Part shown: piece by piece, positions 23,686-32,717 of the stretch | Numbering within the stretch: position 1 is the first letter of the stretch | Layout: each line of letters opens with the position of its first letter | Assembly: GCF_016704835.1 (NCBI RefSeq) | Contig: NZ_JADIZJ010000022.1 | Span: forward strand, 1-64,000 | Length of the DNA stretch: 64,000 bases | DNA from: Sphingopyxis sp. | GTDB lineage: Bacteria > Pseudomonadota > Alphaproteobacteria > Sphingomonadales > Sphingomonadaceae | Reading direction: 5' to 3' | The notes under the pieces: generated by a model | What the model was told of the DNA's origin: nothing | Database searches by the model: none | Seen by the model: the letters and a program-made list of their open reading frames with translations, nothing else | Translations under genes and position numbers: made by a program

Positions 23686-24843
23686 ATGATCACGAAAAAA
23701 CGGTTGCTGGCAAGTGCCGCTCTCGCCACGCTCGGAGCCTGGTCGCTGACGCAAGCGGCGGGGCAGGGTAGTATGGCGCCGGCGTCGCCCGCGCCCAAAT
23801 TCGGTGCTTCGCTCGACGGCGTGGTGGCCGCCGACACGCGGCCGCCGCTGCCCGCGCTACCCGCCGCGATCAAGGCGCGCGCCGATGCGCTGTTTGTCAA
23901 CGCCGAGGATGTCGGGCAGACGCGCGCGCTGGTCGTGCTGCGCGACGGCGAACTGATTTATGAACGCTATGGGGCGGGATTCGGCCCTGAAACGAAGCTG
24001 ATCAGCTGGTCGATGGCGAAAAGCATCACGGCGGTGCTGACCGGCTTCCTTGTCGCTGACGGCCAATTGGCGCTCGACGGGCCGGCGCCAGTGGCCTCGT
24101 GGCAACGCAGCGGCGATCCGCGCGGCGCGATCACGCTCAAGCACCTGCTCCACATGTCGGCGGGGCTCGAACATGTCGAGAATGGCGATCCGGTGTGGGA
24201 AGGCGACACTGTCGATATGCTGTTCGGTCCCGGCGCCCCCGATATGGCAGGTTTTGCCGAGGCCAAACCTGCGGCGGCGCAGCCGGGCGAAATCTTCAAC
24301 TACAGTTCGGCGACCAGCGTTATCCTGTCCGACATCATCGCCGACACGCTGACCCCATCGCAAAACCCGGCCGCGCGCCGCGATACGATGCGCGAGTTCA
24401 TCGCGGGTCGTCTGGTCGAACCGCTCGGCATGACCAGCCTGACCCCCGAGTTCGACGCCAACGGCACGATGATCGGCGGGTCGGTCATGCACGCAACCGC
24501 ACGCGACTACGCCCGTTTTGGCGAATTCCTGCGCAACCATGGCGTGGTGAACGGCCAGCGGCTGCTGCCTGAAAGCTGGATGAACTTCATGCTGAGCCCC
24601 TCTGCCAACGACGGCGGTTATGGCGGGCATATCTGGCTCAATCGCAGGCGCCCGGCGGGTGCGCAGCCGGCGCTATGGCCCGACCGCGGTCCGAACGACC
24701 TGTTCGCGTGTATCGGTCATCAGGGGCAATATATCATCGTCTCGCCGTCGCAGCGGGTGACGATCGTCCGCTTGGGCGTTACCAAGGACGACCAGTTTCC
24801 GGCGCTGCGCCGCCACCTCGCCGACCTGACGGCTGCCTTATAG
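23686..24843 (+). CDS. Serine hydrolase, class C beta-lactamase-like
   Basis: A 385-residue protein with a signal peptide (KKRLLASAALATLGAWSLTQAAG). It carries the penicillin-binding-protein/class C fold: SMAK with catalytic Ser109 and Lys112, NYSS as the tyrosine motif, and IGHQGQY in place of the KTG box. Such enzymes are usually D-amino-acid esterases or amidases of the periplasm, not true beta-lactamases. Full length. Converges with phzF; their stops overlap by a few bases. Confidence 0.86.
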   Translation: MITKKRLLASAALATLGAWSLTQAAGQGSMAPASPAPKFGASLDGVVAADTRPPLPALPAAIKARADALFVNAEDVGQTRALVVLRDGELIYERYGAGFGPETKLISWSMAKSITAVLTGFLVADGQLALDGPAPVASWQRSGDPRGAITLKHLLHMSAGLEHVENGDPVWEGDTVDMLFGPGAPDMAGFAEAKPAAAQPGEIFNYSSATSVILSDIIADTLTPSQNPAARRDTMREFIAGRLVEPLGMTSLTPEFDANGTMIGGSVMHATARDYARFGEFLRNHGVVNGQRLLPESWMNFMLSPSANDGGYGGHIWLNRRRPAGAQPALWPDRGPNDLFACIGHQGQYIIVSPSQRVTIVRLGVTKDDQFPALRRHLADLTAAL

Positions 24844-25659
24844 GAGGAAGTCACCGACCAGCGTCGTGACGCAGGTTCCGGTCAGCTCAACCATGTCGCC
24901 ATCGAGGCGGCAGCCGACGTGGCCGCCGCGCGCGCTCGCCTGATACGCCGAAAAACCGCCGCGCCCCAGCCGTGCGGCCCAATAGGGGGTCAGCACGCTG
25001 TGCGCCGAACCGGTGACCGGATCCTCGTCGATCCCGGCGCCCGGCGCAAAAGCGCGGCTGACGACATCGGCGCCAGACGGGTCGCCGTCGCCCGGCGCGG
25101 TCGCGATATAGAGGACGTCACCACCTTGCTTGAGGGCGCGAAAATCGGGCGTCAGCGCCCGGACGCTCGCAGCATCGCGATAGGCGATGACAGCGTAGCC
25201 GCCCGGGTGCCACTGCGTTTCAACCGGATCGCCGCCGAGTGCGCGGACGATGTCGGGCATCGCTTTCGGCGCGGCCGGATATGCGGGTAACGCCATGCGA
25301 TAGCCTTCGTTCTCGCCGTCGCGCGACACCTGCAAAATGCCTGCCTTGCGGGTGCGAAAGCGCATTTCCTGACGCCACGGCGCCGCCGACAACAGGACAT
25401 GCCCGCTCGCCAGCGTCGCGTGGCCGCACAGGGCGACCTCGACGGTCGGGGTGAACCAGCGCAGCTCATAATCGGCCTCGCCGCTCTCATCGGGGATCAG
25501 GAAGGCGGTTTCGGCGAGGTTGTTTTCGGCCGCGATCGCTTGCAGCACGCCGTCGCCCAGCCACTCTTCCAGCGGCATCACCGCCGCCGGATTGCCGGTG
25601 AAGGGGCGGTCGGCAAAGGCATCGACCTGGCTGATCGGCAGCCGCCGCGCCGCGCTCAT
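24838..25659 (-). CDS. PhzF-family isomerase-like protein
   Basis: A 273-residue protein of the PhzF fold (two similar halves). Recognisable points: QVDAFADRPFTGNPAAV at the N-terminus, NNLAETAFLIP with the conserved Glu, VALCGHATLASGHVLL, and DEDPVTGSAHSVLTPYWA in the second half. The family isomerises dihydro-anthranilate-like compounds in phenazine synthesis, but most chromosomal copies have no phenazine role. The ATG overlaps the pdxH stop (ATGA), so a two-gene operon is likely. Longer upstream in-frame starts would sit inside pdxH and are rejected. Confidence 0.88.
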   Translation of the reverse strand: MSAARRLPISQVDAFADRPFTGNPAAVMPLEEWLGDGVLQAIAAENNLAETAFLIPDESGEADYELRWFTPTVEVALCGHATLASGHVLLSAAPWRQEMRFRTRKAGILQVSRDGENEGYRMALPAYPAAPKAMPDIVRALGGDPVETQWHPGGYAVIAYRDAASVRALTPDFRALKQGGDVLYIATAPGDGDPSGADVVSRAFAPGAGIDEDPVTGSAHSVLTPYWAARLGRGGFSAYQASARGGHVGCRLDGDMVELTGTCVTTLVGDFLL

Positions 25660-26246
25660 GGGTAGAGCATCCCGCTCGACCAGCCATCGCCAGTGCGCGT
25701 GTAAACCGTGCGTTCGTGCAGGCGATGCGCGCGGTCCTGCCAGAATTCGATCGCCGAAGGCGTCACCCGCCAACCCGACCAGCGCGGGGGCCGCGGCACA
25801 TCCTGTCCGTCGAACCGCGCCTGCATTTCGGCAAAGCGCGCCTCGAAGGTCGCGCGGTCGGCCAGCGGGCGCGACTGCTCGCTCGCCCAGGCGCCGAGCT
25901 GGCTGTCGCGGCTGCGCGTCGCGAAATAGGCGTCGGCGGTGGCGTCGTCGACCGGCGCGACCGGCCCTTCGATGCGAATCTGCCGCCGCAACGATTTCCA
26001 GTGAAACAGCAACGCGACATGCGGGTTTTTCGCGAGTTCGCCGCCCTTTCGGCTGTCAAGGTTGGTGTAAAAGACGAAACCGTCGGGGCCATGCCCCTTG
26101 AGCAGCACCATGCGGAGCGACGGGTGGCCGTCGGGCGTTGTCGTGGCGAGCGCCATCGCGTTGGCGTCGTTCGATTCGCTGCTGCGTGCCTCGACGAACC
26201 AGTCGTCGAACAGGGCAAAGGGATTGTTTGTCATGTCCGCGGTCAT
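25656..26246 (-). CDS. pdxH: Pyridoxamine 5'-phosphate oxidase
   Basis: A 196-residue FMN enzyme that makes pyridoxal 5'-phosphate from the pyridoxine/pyridoxamine phosphates. Signature phrases: NPFALFDDWFVEA, MALATTTPDGHPSLRMVLLKG, GFVFYTNLDSRKGGEL, and the C-terminal PSAIEFWQDRAHRLHER. Length and order are those of the standard family. The start is uncertain between ATGs at 26246 and 26234; neither has a clear ribosome-binding site. Coupled to phzF downstream. Cytoplasmic. Confidence 0.93.
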   Translation of the reverse strand: MTADMTNNPFALFDDWFVEARSSESNDANAMALATTTPDGHPSLRMVLLKGHGPDGFVFYTNLDSRKGGELAKNPHVALLFHWKSLRRQIRIEGPVAPVDDATADAYFATRSRDSQLGAWASEQSRPLADRATFEARFAEMQARFDGQDVPRPPRWSGWRVTPSAIEFWQDRAHRLHERTVYTRTGDGWSSGMLYP

Positions 26247-26359
26247 AATGCGGCGCGCAGCCACGCGAAAGGCGGAACTTGACCGCTCGGCGGCACATAA
26301 CCACATCGACGCGCAATCGGGCCTTCCCGGTCAAACGATATTCGGGCTACAGGAGCAAT

Positions 26360-27295
26360 ATGGCAGATCCCTATTCCATTCTCGGCGTCGCAAAAGGCGC
26401 AAGCGAAGCGGAAATCAAAACCGCCTATCGCAAGCTCGCCAAGCAACTGCACCCCGACAAGAACAAGGACAATCCGAAGGCATCGGAGAAATTCTCCGAG
26501 GTCACGCGGGCGTATGACATCCTGTCGGACAAAACCAAGCGCGCGCAGTTCGATCGCGGCGAGATCGACGGTGACGGCAATCCGGCGATGCCATTTGGAT
26601 ATGGCGGCGGCGGCGGTTTTCGCGGCGATCAGCGTAGCGGGCCGGGCGGTTTCAGCGGTTTCGGCAACGAAGGAGCCGATTTCGGCGATATTTTCGAAGG
26701 CCTGTTCGGGCGCGGCGGCGGCGGCGCAGCGGGCGGCGGGTTCGGCGGTTTTGGCGGCCGCGGCGCACCGCCGCAAAAGGGCGCCAATGTCGGCTATCGT
26801 CTGGCGGTGTCGTTCGTCGACGCGGCGACGCAGGGGCCGCAGCGGATCACGCTGGCCGACGGTGGCACGATCGACCTGAAACTGCCCGCCGGGGTCGAGA
26901 CGGGCACCCAGATGCGGCTGGCGGGCAAGGGGCAGCCGGGGCCGGGCGGCCCTGGCGACGGAATCGTGACGATCACGGTCAAGGATCATCCTTTTTTCGA
27001 GCGCGACGGCGCCAACATTCGGCTCGACCTGCCAGTGACGCTGAACGAGGCGGTCAAGGGCGCGAAGATCAAGGTGCCGACGGTCGACGGTCCGGTGATG
27101 CTGTCGATCCCCGCCGGATCGTCATCAGGCAAGGTCATGCGGCTGAAAGGCAAGGGCTTTAGCCAAAAGAGCGGCGATCGCGGCGACCAGCTCGTTCGCT
27201 TGATGGTCGATCTGCCGGCCGACAACGCTGCGCTGGCGGCCCTGCTCGGCGATTGGACCGATCCGCGCGCGGTGCGGGCCGACCTGGGCGTCTGA
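26360..27295 (+). CDS. DnaJ-class chaperone (CbpA-like)
   Basis: A 311-residue Hsp40 of the type II class: an N-terminal J domain with HPD in KQLHPDKNKDN, a Gly/Phe-rich linker from about residue 75 to 140 (repeated FGG and GFG), then two beta-rich substrate-binding domains with no zinc fingers, as in CbpA. It delivers unfolded proteins to DnaK. The ATG at 26360 has AGGAG at six bases. Followed three bases later by the BrkB-type gene, so an operon with it and fabI is likely. Confidence 0.88.
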   Translation: MADPYSILGVAKGASEAEIKTAYRKLAKQLHPDKNKDNPKASEKFSEVTRAYDILSDKTKRAQFDRGEIDGDGNPAMPFGYGGGGGFRGDQRSGPGGFSGFGNEGADFGDIFEGLFGRGGGGAAGGGFGGFGGRGAPPQKGANVGYRLAVSFVDAATQGPQRITLADGGTIDLKLPAGVETGTQMRLAGKGQPGPGGPGDGIVTITVKDHPFFERDGANIRLDLPVTLNEAVKGAKIKVPTVDGPVMLSIPAGSSSGKVMRLKGKGFSQKSGDRGDQLVRLMVDLPADNAALAALLGDWTDPRAVRADLGV

Positions 27296-27298
27296 TGC

Positions 27299-28396
27299 GT
27301 GGCTGAGGCGCCACCATCCGGTCCTGCTGTCGCGCGGGATGCCGCAATCGACGAGCTGGCGCGCCGGGTTGCGGTTGAGGTCGATCAGGAATTTCTGGCC
27401 GGCGGCCATTCGCCGCACTCGCCCGAAGCACGCGCCGAGCGCGTCAAGCGCTTCGAGCTGCGCGCGCGTGCACAGGGTTTCATTCATCGTGGCCGCGAAA
27501 CGCTCGGTCCGGGAACGCGCGCGTTCAAGATCATGCGCCGCGTCGTCGTGGGCACCTATACCGACGGCTTCATTCATGCCGGAAACCTTGCCTATCTGGC
27601 GCTGATCGCGCTCTTTCCCTTCTTCATCCTGCTCGCTGCCGCCTTCTCGCTGCTGGGGGGCAGCGTTGGCGGCGAAGCCGCGATCGAGGCGGTGTTCTCG
27701 ACGATGCCGCCGACGGTGGCCAGCGCGCTGTCGGGGCCGATCCGTGAAGTCATGACCGCGCGCACCGGGATCTTTCTGTGGCTCGGCGCGCTCGTCGCGC
27801 TGTGGACGGTGGGCAGCCTGATCGAAACCGTGCGCGACATCCTGCGCCGCGCTTATGGCACCCATTTCAGCAAGGGCTTCTTCCATTACCGGCTGCTGTC
27901 GATCGGCATCATCACCGGCGCCGTCGTGCTGATGCTGCTGTCGTTCAGCATGCAGGTGCTGATCGTCGGCATCGAACAATTCGTGACCCGGGTGCTGCCC
28001 GAACAGTTTCAGTCGTGGGGCGTGGTCGCCATCTCACGCGGGGTGTCGGGCGCCGGGTTGTTCCTCGCGATCTACATGCTCTTCTACAGTCTCACGCCCT
28101 CCAAATACCGCCGCAAGCAATTCCCCAAATGGCCCGGCGCGCTGTTCACCACCTTGTGGTGGATCGGCGTCACACTCGCGCTGCCACCGCTGCTTGCCAG
28201 CCTGCTCAGCTATGACGCAACCTACGGCAGCCTCGCGGGTGTGATGGTTGCGCTGTTCTTTTTCTATCTGGTCGGATTGGGTATGGTGATGGGCGCCGAA
28301 CTCAACGCCGCGCTCGTCGAGGTTGAGGATTTGGGCCACGACGCTATTGGGCGCGTCGACGATGTGATTATTGAAAAGGCCGGAGACAAAGAATGA
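27299..28396 (+). CDS. YihY/BrkB-family inner-membrane protein
   Basis: A 365-residue integral membrane protein of the YihY/BrkB family. After a soluble N-terminal 95 residues, six hydrophobic segments follow: LAYLALIALFPFFILLAAA, the IFLWLGALVALWTVGSLIE region, GIITGAVVLMLLSFSMQVL, GVSGAGLFLAIYMLFYS, a helix near WWIGVTLALPPLLA and VMVALFFFYLVGLGMVMG. The name virulence factor BrkB is historical; the real role, perhaps transport or envelope assembly, is unclear. Starts at GTG three bases after the chaperone; its stop overlaps the fabI ATG. Confidence 0.86.
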   Translation: MAEAPPSGPAVARDAAIDELARRVAVEVDQEFLAGGHSPHSPEARAERVKRFELRARAQGFIHRGRETLGPGTRAFKIMRRVVVGTYTDGFIHAGNLAYLALIALFPFFILLAAAFSLLGGSVGGEAAIEAVFSTMPPTVASALSGPIREVMTARTGIFLWLGALVALWTVGSLIETVRDILRRAYGTHFSKGFFHYRLLSIGIITGAVVLMLLSFSMQVLIVGIEQFVTRVLPEQFQSWGVVAISRGVSGAGLFLAIYMLFYSLTPSKYRRKQFPKWPGALFTTLWWIGVTLALPPLLASLLSYDATYGSLAGVMVALFFFYLVGLGMVMGAELNAALVEVEDLGHDAIGRVDDVIIEKAGDKE

Positions 28397-29220
28397 CGGG
28401 TCTGATGACGGGCAAGCGCGGGCTGATTATGGGCCTCGCCAACGACAAATCGCTGGCATGGGGCATTGCCAAGGCGTTGCACGCGCACGGCGCCGAGCTG
28501 GCGATTTCCTATCAGGGTGACGTGATGCTGAAGCGCGTGAAACCGCTCGCCGACGAACTCGGCTGCGATTTCCTGATCGATTGCGACGTGTCCGACATGG
28601 ACAATCTCGATGCCGCGTTCGGGGCCCTCGCGGCGCGCTGGCCGACGATCGATTTTGTCGTCCATGCGATCGGCTACACCAACAAGGAAGCGCTGCGCGG
28701 CCATTATGCCGATGTGACGCTTGAAGACTTCCTGATGACGATGAACATCAGCGTCTACAGCTTCACCGCGGTGGCAAAGCGTGCAGCCTCGATGATGACG
28801 CCGCTCGACCCGGAGACGGGCAAGGGTGGCGGCGCAATGCTGACCCTGAGCTATTATGGCGCGGAGAAGGTGATCCCGCACTACAACGTCATGGGGGTCG
28901 CAAAATCGGCGCTCGAAACCAGCGTCAAATATCTCGCGAACGATTATGGCCCGCAGGGTGTGCGCGTGAACGCGATCTCGGCCGGACCGATCAAGACGCT
29001 GGCGGCGAGCGGCATCGGCGATTTCCGCCTGATCCTCAAATGGAACGAGCATAATGCCCCGCTGCGCCGCAACGTCACGATCGACGATGTCGGCGGCTCG
29101 GCGCTCTATCTGCTCAGCGATCTTGCTTCGGGGGTGACCGGCGAGACGCACCATGTCGATGCGGGTTACCACACCGTCGGCATGAAACAGGAAGACGCCC
29201 CGGACATCGCGCTTGTCTGA
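28393..29220 (+). CDS. fabI: Enoyl-ACP reductase (NADH)
   Basis: A 275-residue short-chain dehydrogenase of the FabI type that reduces trans-2-enoyl-ACP in fatty acid elongation. It has the atypical cofactor turn GLANDKSLAWGIAKAL, and the catalytic Tyr-x6-Lys in HYNVMGVAKSAL, preceded by SYYGAEKV. Typical FabI length. The ATG overlaps the upstream membrane-protein stop (ATGA), and the next gene overlaps its 3' end. Likely essential; target family of triclosan and isoniazid-type inhibitors. Confidence 0.95.
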   Translation: MTGLMTGKRGLIMGLANDKSLAWGIAKALHAHGAELAISYQGDVMLKRVKPLADELGCDFLIDCDVSDMDNLDAAFGALAARWPTIDFVVHAIGYTNKEALRGHYADVTLEDFLMTMNISVYSFTAVAKRAASMMTPLDPETGKGGGAMLTLSYYGAEKVIPHYNVMGVAKSALETSVKYLANDYGPQGVRVNAISAGPIKTLAASGIGDFRLILKWNEHNAPLRRNVTIDDVGGSALYLLSDLASGVTGETHHVDAGYHTVGMKQEDAPDIALV

Positions 29221-29743
29221 CGGGCTCGTCATCCGCGCCGCGACGGCGGCGGATGCCGATGCCATCGATACCGTCCATCGCGCCGCTTTCGCCGCGACCG
29301 CATACGGGTATCAGGGCGAAGCGGAGCTGGTGCGGATGATCGACGCAGACAGGGATGCGCTGGTGTCGCTCGTCGCCCGGCAGGGCGGCGACATTGTCGG
29401 GCATGTCTTGTTCAGCCGCATGAATGTCGAGGCCGACGGCAAGGCGATACCGGCGGCAGCGCTCGCGCCGGTTGCGGCCTTGCCCGACAAACAGGGTCAG
29501 GGCATCGGCGCCGCGCTGATCCGCACCGGGTTGGACATGCTGTGCGAGCAGGGCGCGGCGATAAGCTTCGTCCTCGGCCATAAGGAATATTATCCGCGCT
29601 TTGGCTATTCGTCAGAGCTTGCTTCGCGCTTCGCCTCGCCCTTCGCCGGACCGCATTTCATGGCAATGATGCTGGACTCGGCTGCGCCTTGGCCGCTAGG
29701 CGGACGGGCAGACTATGCACCTGCATTCGGCCGGATGGGATAG
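29213..29743 (+). CDS. GNAT-family N-acetyltransferase
   Basis: A 176-residue GCN5-type acetyltransferase. The acetyl-CoA loop reads LPDKQGQGIGAALIRTGLD, following strand VLFSRMNVEADG and LAPVAALPD, and a later phrase SFVLGHKEYYPRFGYS is characteristic of the YhbS-like subgroup. Substrate unknown. TTG start overlaps the fabI end by eight bases, so it is translated with it. Ends three bases before aroC. Confidence 0.86.
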   Translation: MSDGLVIRAATAADADAIDTVHRAAFAATAYGYQGEAELVRMIDADRDALVSLVARQGGDIVGHVLFSRMNVEADGKAIPAAALAPVAALPDKQGQGIGAALIRTGLDMLCEQGAAISFVLGHKEYYPRFGYSSELASRFASPFAGPHFMAMMLDSAAPWPLGGRADYAPAFGRMG

Positions 29744-29746
29744 GCG

Positions 29747-30823
29747 ATGAGTTTCAACAGCTTCGGACGCGTTCTTCGCTTCACCACTTGGGGGGAAAGC
29801 CATGGCCCCGCGCTCGGCGCTGTCGTCGATGGTTGCCCGCCGCGGCTGTCGCTTAGCGAAGCCGACATCCAGCCCTTCCTCGACAAGCGCCGCCCCGGCC
29901 AGTCGCGCCACACGACGCAGCGGCAGGAGCCCGATCAGGTTTGCATCCTGTCAGGGGTGTTCGAGGGCAAGACGACGGGCACGCCGATCAGCCTGATGAT
30001 CGACAATGTCGACCAGCGGTCGAAGGACTATGGCGAGATCGCGCAGGCCTATCGTCCCGGCCACGCCGATTATGCCTATGACGCCAAATATGGCATTCGC
30101 GACTATCGCGGCGGCGGCCGGTCGAGCGCGCGCGAGACCGCCGCGCGCGTCGCCGCGGGCGGCGTAGCGCGGCTGGTGATCCCCGAGGTCCAGATCCACG
30201 CGTGGGTCGCCGAAATCGGCGGTGATGCTATCGATCCTGCAAACTTCGACCTCGAAGAAATTGATCGCAATCCCTTTTTCTGTCCTGACCCGGCTGCCGC
30301 GCAACGCTGGGAAGGGCTGATGGATGCCGCGCGCAAATCGGGCAGCTCGCTCGGCGCGGTCATCGAATGCGCCGCGAGCGGCGTACCTGCCGGCTGGGGC
30401 GCGCCGATCTATGCCAAGCTCGACAGCGACCTCGCCGCCGCGATGATGGGCATCAACGCGGTCAAGGGCGTGGAGATCGGCGCGGGCTTCCATGCGGCGC
30501 GGCTGCGCGGCGAGGAGAATGCCGATCCGATGCGCCCCGCGACCGACGGCAGCAATCGCCCCGATTTCCTCTCGAACAACGCCGGCGGCATCGCGGGCGG
30601 CATTTCGACCGGCCAGCCCGTCGTCGTGCGCGTCGCGTTCAAGCCGACCAGCTCGATCCTCACCCCGGTACCGACGATCAACAAGGCGGGCGAGGCCGCC
30701 GACATCGTCACCAAAGGCCGCCACGACCCCTGCGTCGGCATCCGCGGCGCCCCGGTGGTCGAAGCGATGATGGCGCTCGTCCTCGCCGATCACAAACTTC
30801 TCCACCGCGCGCAGTGCGGCTGA
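29747..30823 (+). CDS. aroC: Chorismate synthase
   Basis: A 358-residue enzyme converting EPSP to chorismate at the end of the shikimate pathway, using reduced FMN. Family signatures are complete: FRFTTWGESHGP-type start GRVLRFTTWGESHGPALG, KRRPGQSRHTTQRQEPD, DYRGGGRSSARETAARVAAG, and near the end PVVEAMMALVLADH. Full length. Expressed downstream of fabI and the GNAT gene, apparently in one transcription unit. Confidence 0.96.
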   Translation: MSFNSFGRVLRFTTWGESHGPALGAVVDGCPPRLSLSEADIQPFLDKRRPGQSRHTTQRQEPDQVCILSGVFEGKTTGTPISLMIDNVDQRSKDYGEIAQAYRPGHADYAYDAKYGIRDYRGGGRSSARETAARVAAGGVARLVIPEVQIHAWVAEIGGDAIDPANFDLEEIDRNPFFCPDPAAAQRWEGLMDAARKSGSSLGAVIECAASGVPAGWGAPIYAKLDSDLAAAMMGINAVKGVEIGAGFHAARLRGEENADPMRPATDGSNRPDFLSNNAGGIAGGISTGQPVVVRVAFKPTSSILTPVPTINKAGEAADIVTKGRHDPCVGIRGAPVVEAMMALVLADHKLLHRAQCG

Positions 30824-30833
30824 TGCGACGGTG

Positions 30834-32615
30834 ATGGGGTTTATCCAGGCTTTCATCGAAACGCATCAGGCAGTCATCTCGCTGGTCGTCCTGGTCGGCA
30901 TCTTTGTCGGCTTCATGATGGAACGCCTGCCCGCCACGGTGATCGCCGTCGTCGGCGCGTGCGTCTATCTGGCGCTGGGCATCCTCGATTCCGACGCCAT
31001 GTATTCGGTGTTTTCGAACTCGGCGCCGATTGTCATCGGCGCGATGTTCGTGCTGTCGGGGGCGCTGATCCGCACCGGGGTGATCCAGCGCGTCGCCGAC
31101 GCGATCATGGTCCGCGCCGAAAAACATCCGCGCCTCGCCATCGTCGAGGTGCTCGTCGGCGCCCTTGTCGCCTCGGCATTCCTGAACAACACGCCGGTCG
31201 TGGTCGTGTTGGTACCGATCATGTTGAAGCTGGCCGAAGTGACGGGCGTCAGTGCCAAAAAGCTGCTGATGCCGCTGTCGATTTCGGCGGTGCTGGGCGG
31301 GACGCTCACCCTGATCGGGACCTCAACCAATCTTGTCGTCGACGGTATCGTGCGTGATGCCGGGATGGAGCGGTTCGGGATTTTCGAGATCACTCCGATC
31401 GGCCTGGTCACCGCAGCGTCCGGGATGATCGGGCTGGCGCTGATGTGGTGGCTGCTCCCGGCCGACAAGCCGATCAAGGGACCCGCGGGAACGCACGACG
31501 CGCACCAATATCTCACCGAACTTGTGCTGGACGAGGACGATGACCTCGTTGGCATGACGGTCGAAGCATTTCGCGACTTGCCGCGTGCCGGCCGGATCGT
31601 TGGCATTCGCCGCGCATCGGCGGTGGTCCGGGGGGCGGAGCTGGAAAACTGGGTTCTCGCCCCTGGCGACCGCCTGATCGTTCGCGTCGATGGCGCGACT
31701 TTGATGACCTGGCGCGAGCAGGGGCGTTTTCGGCTCGGGATCGGTAGCGGCGATCCGGCCGAGAGCGACATGGTCGTCGAAACGATGGTCGCATCGAACC
31801 ATCCTGCGATCGGCCAGCGGCTGATCGACATTCCCTTCCTGCAAAAGATCCGCGCGCGCATCATCGGCCTCGACCGCCCCGCGCACCAACCTGGCCCCGA
31901 TCTGGCCAGCGTCCGCATCCGCCCCGCTGACCGCCTGCTCGTCGCCGGGGGCGCGCGCGAGGTCGAGGCGCTGCGCGACAATCCGCACCTGATCGGTGCC
32001 GATCTCGCAAAAGTGCGTGCTTTCCGCCGCGGCAAGGCCTGGATCGCGATCGCCTGCATGCTCGGCGTCGTGACACTCGCCGCGCTCAACGTGCTGACCA
32101 TCGGCGTCGCCGCGATCATCGCGATCGGGGTGATCCTGATTACGCGCTGCATCGACAGCGAAGAGGCCTGGGGGACGATCGACGGCGACGTGCTGATCCT
32201 GATCTTCGCGATGCTTGCGGTCGGCCTTGCCCTCGAAAACAGCGGCGCGGTCGCGATGATGGTCGGGTGGGTCAAGCCGTCGCTCGCCGATGCACCGCCG
32301 TGGGTGCTCGTCTTCGGCATCTATTTCTTCGCGCTGATCCTGTCCGAACTGCTTAGCAACAATGCGGTGGCGGCGTTGATGACCCCGGTCACGCTGGCAA
32401 TTGCGTCCGAACTTGGCGCCGATCCGCGCCCCCTCGTCATCGCGCTGATGATCGGCGCCTCGGCCTGTTTTGCAACCCCGATCGGTTATCAGACCAATAC
32501 TATCGTCTATGCCGCGGGCGATTACCGCTTCATCGACTTCGTCAAGATCGGCGTTCCGCTCAATATCATCACCGGGGTGTCGACCTGCGTCGCCATCGTG
32601 TTTTTCATGACCTGA
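30834..32615 (+). CDS. SLC13-type permease with two RCK-C domains
   Basis: A 593-residue sodium/anion symporter-like protein. Two bundles of membrane helices (about residues 1-210 and 400-593) flank a soluble centre made of two TrkA-C-like domains: one around DEDDDLVGMTVEAFRDLP to PGDRLIVRVDG, the other around SNHPAIGQRLIDIPFLQKIR to PADRLLVAGG. The helix tips carry the family Asn/Thr phrases NNTPVVVVLVP, LIGTSTNLVVDG and LSNNAVAALMTP. Such proteins move sulfate, phosphate or dicarboxylates. GTG-ATG tandem starts; the ATG is used here. Ninety-six bases before the first dicarboxylate symporter. Confidence 0.88.
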   Translation: MGFIQAFIETHQAVISLVVLVGIFVGFMMERLPATVIAVVGACVYLALGILDSDAMYSVFSNSAPIVIGAMFVLSGALIRTGVIQRVADAIMVRAEKHPRLAIVEVLVGALVASAFLNNTPVVVVLVPIMLKLAEVTGVSAKKLLMPLSISAVLGGTLTLIGTSTNLVVDGIVRDAGMERFGIFEITPIGLVTAASGMIGLALMWWLLPADKPIKGPAGTHDAHQYLTELVLDEDDDLVGMTVEAFRDLPRAGRIVGIRRASAVVRGAELENWVLAPGDRLIVRVDGATLMTWREQGRFRLGIGSGDPAESDMVVETMVASNHPAIGQRLIDIPFLQKIRARIIGLDRPAHQPGPDLASVRIRPADRLLVAGGAREVEALRDNPHLIGADLAKVRAFRRGKAWIAIACMLGVVTLAALNVLTIGVAAIIAIGVILITRCIDSEEAWGTIDGDVLILIFAMLAVGLALENSGAVAMMVGWVKPSLADAPPWVLVFGIYFFALILSELLSNNAVAALMTPVTLAIASELGADPRPLVIALMIGASACFATPIGYQTNTIVYAAGDYRFIDFVKIGVPLNIITGVSTCVAIVFFMT

Positions 32616-32717
32616 CGCGCCCTTGACGCTGCGCGCTGCGGCGGCTCAAAGGGAAGTCAAATCCGGCTCGCGAAAGCGGGCCGATCGGCAAAAAAGATCT
32701 GAACGGGGGACGTCCGC

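Noticed and set aside
30965..32320. 451-residue minus-strand frame opposite the SLC13 permease
   Set aside because: Ser/Arg/Pro-rich antisense shadow without domain features.
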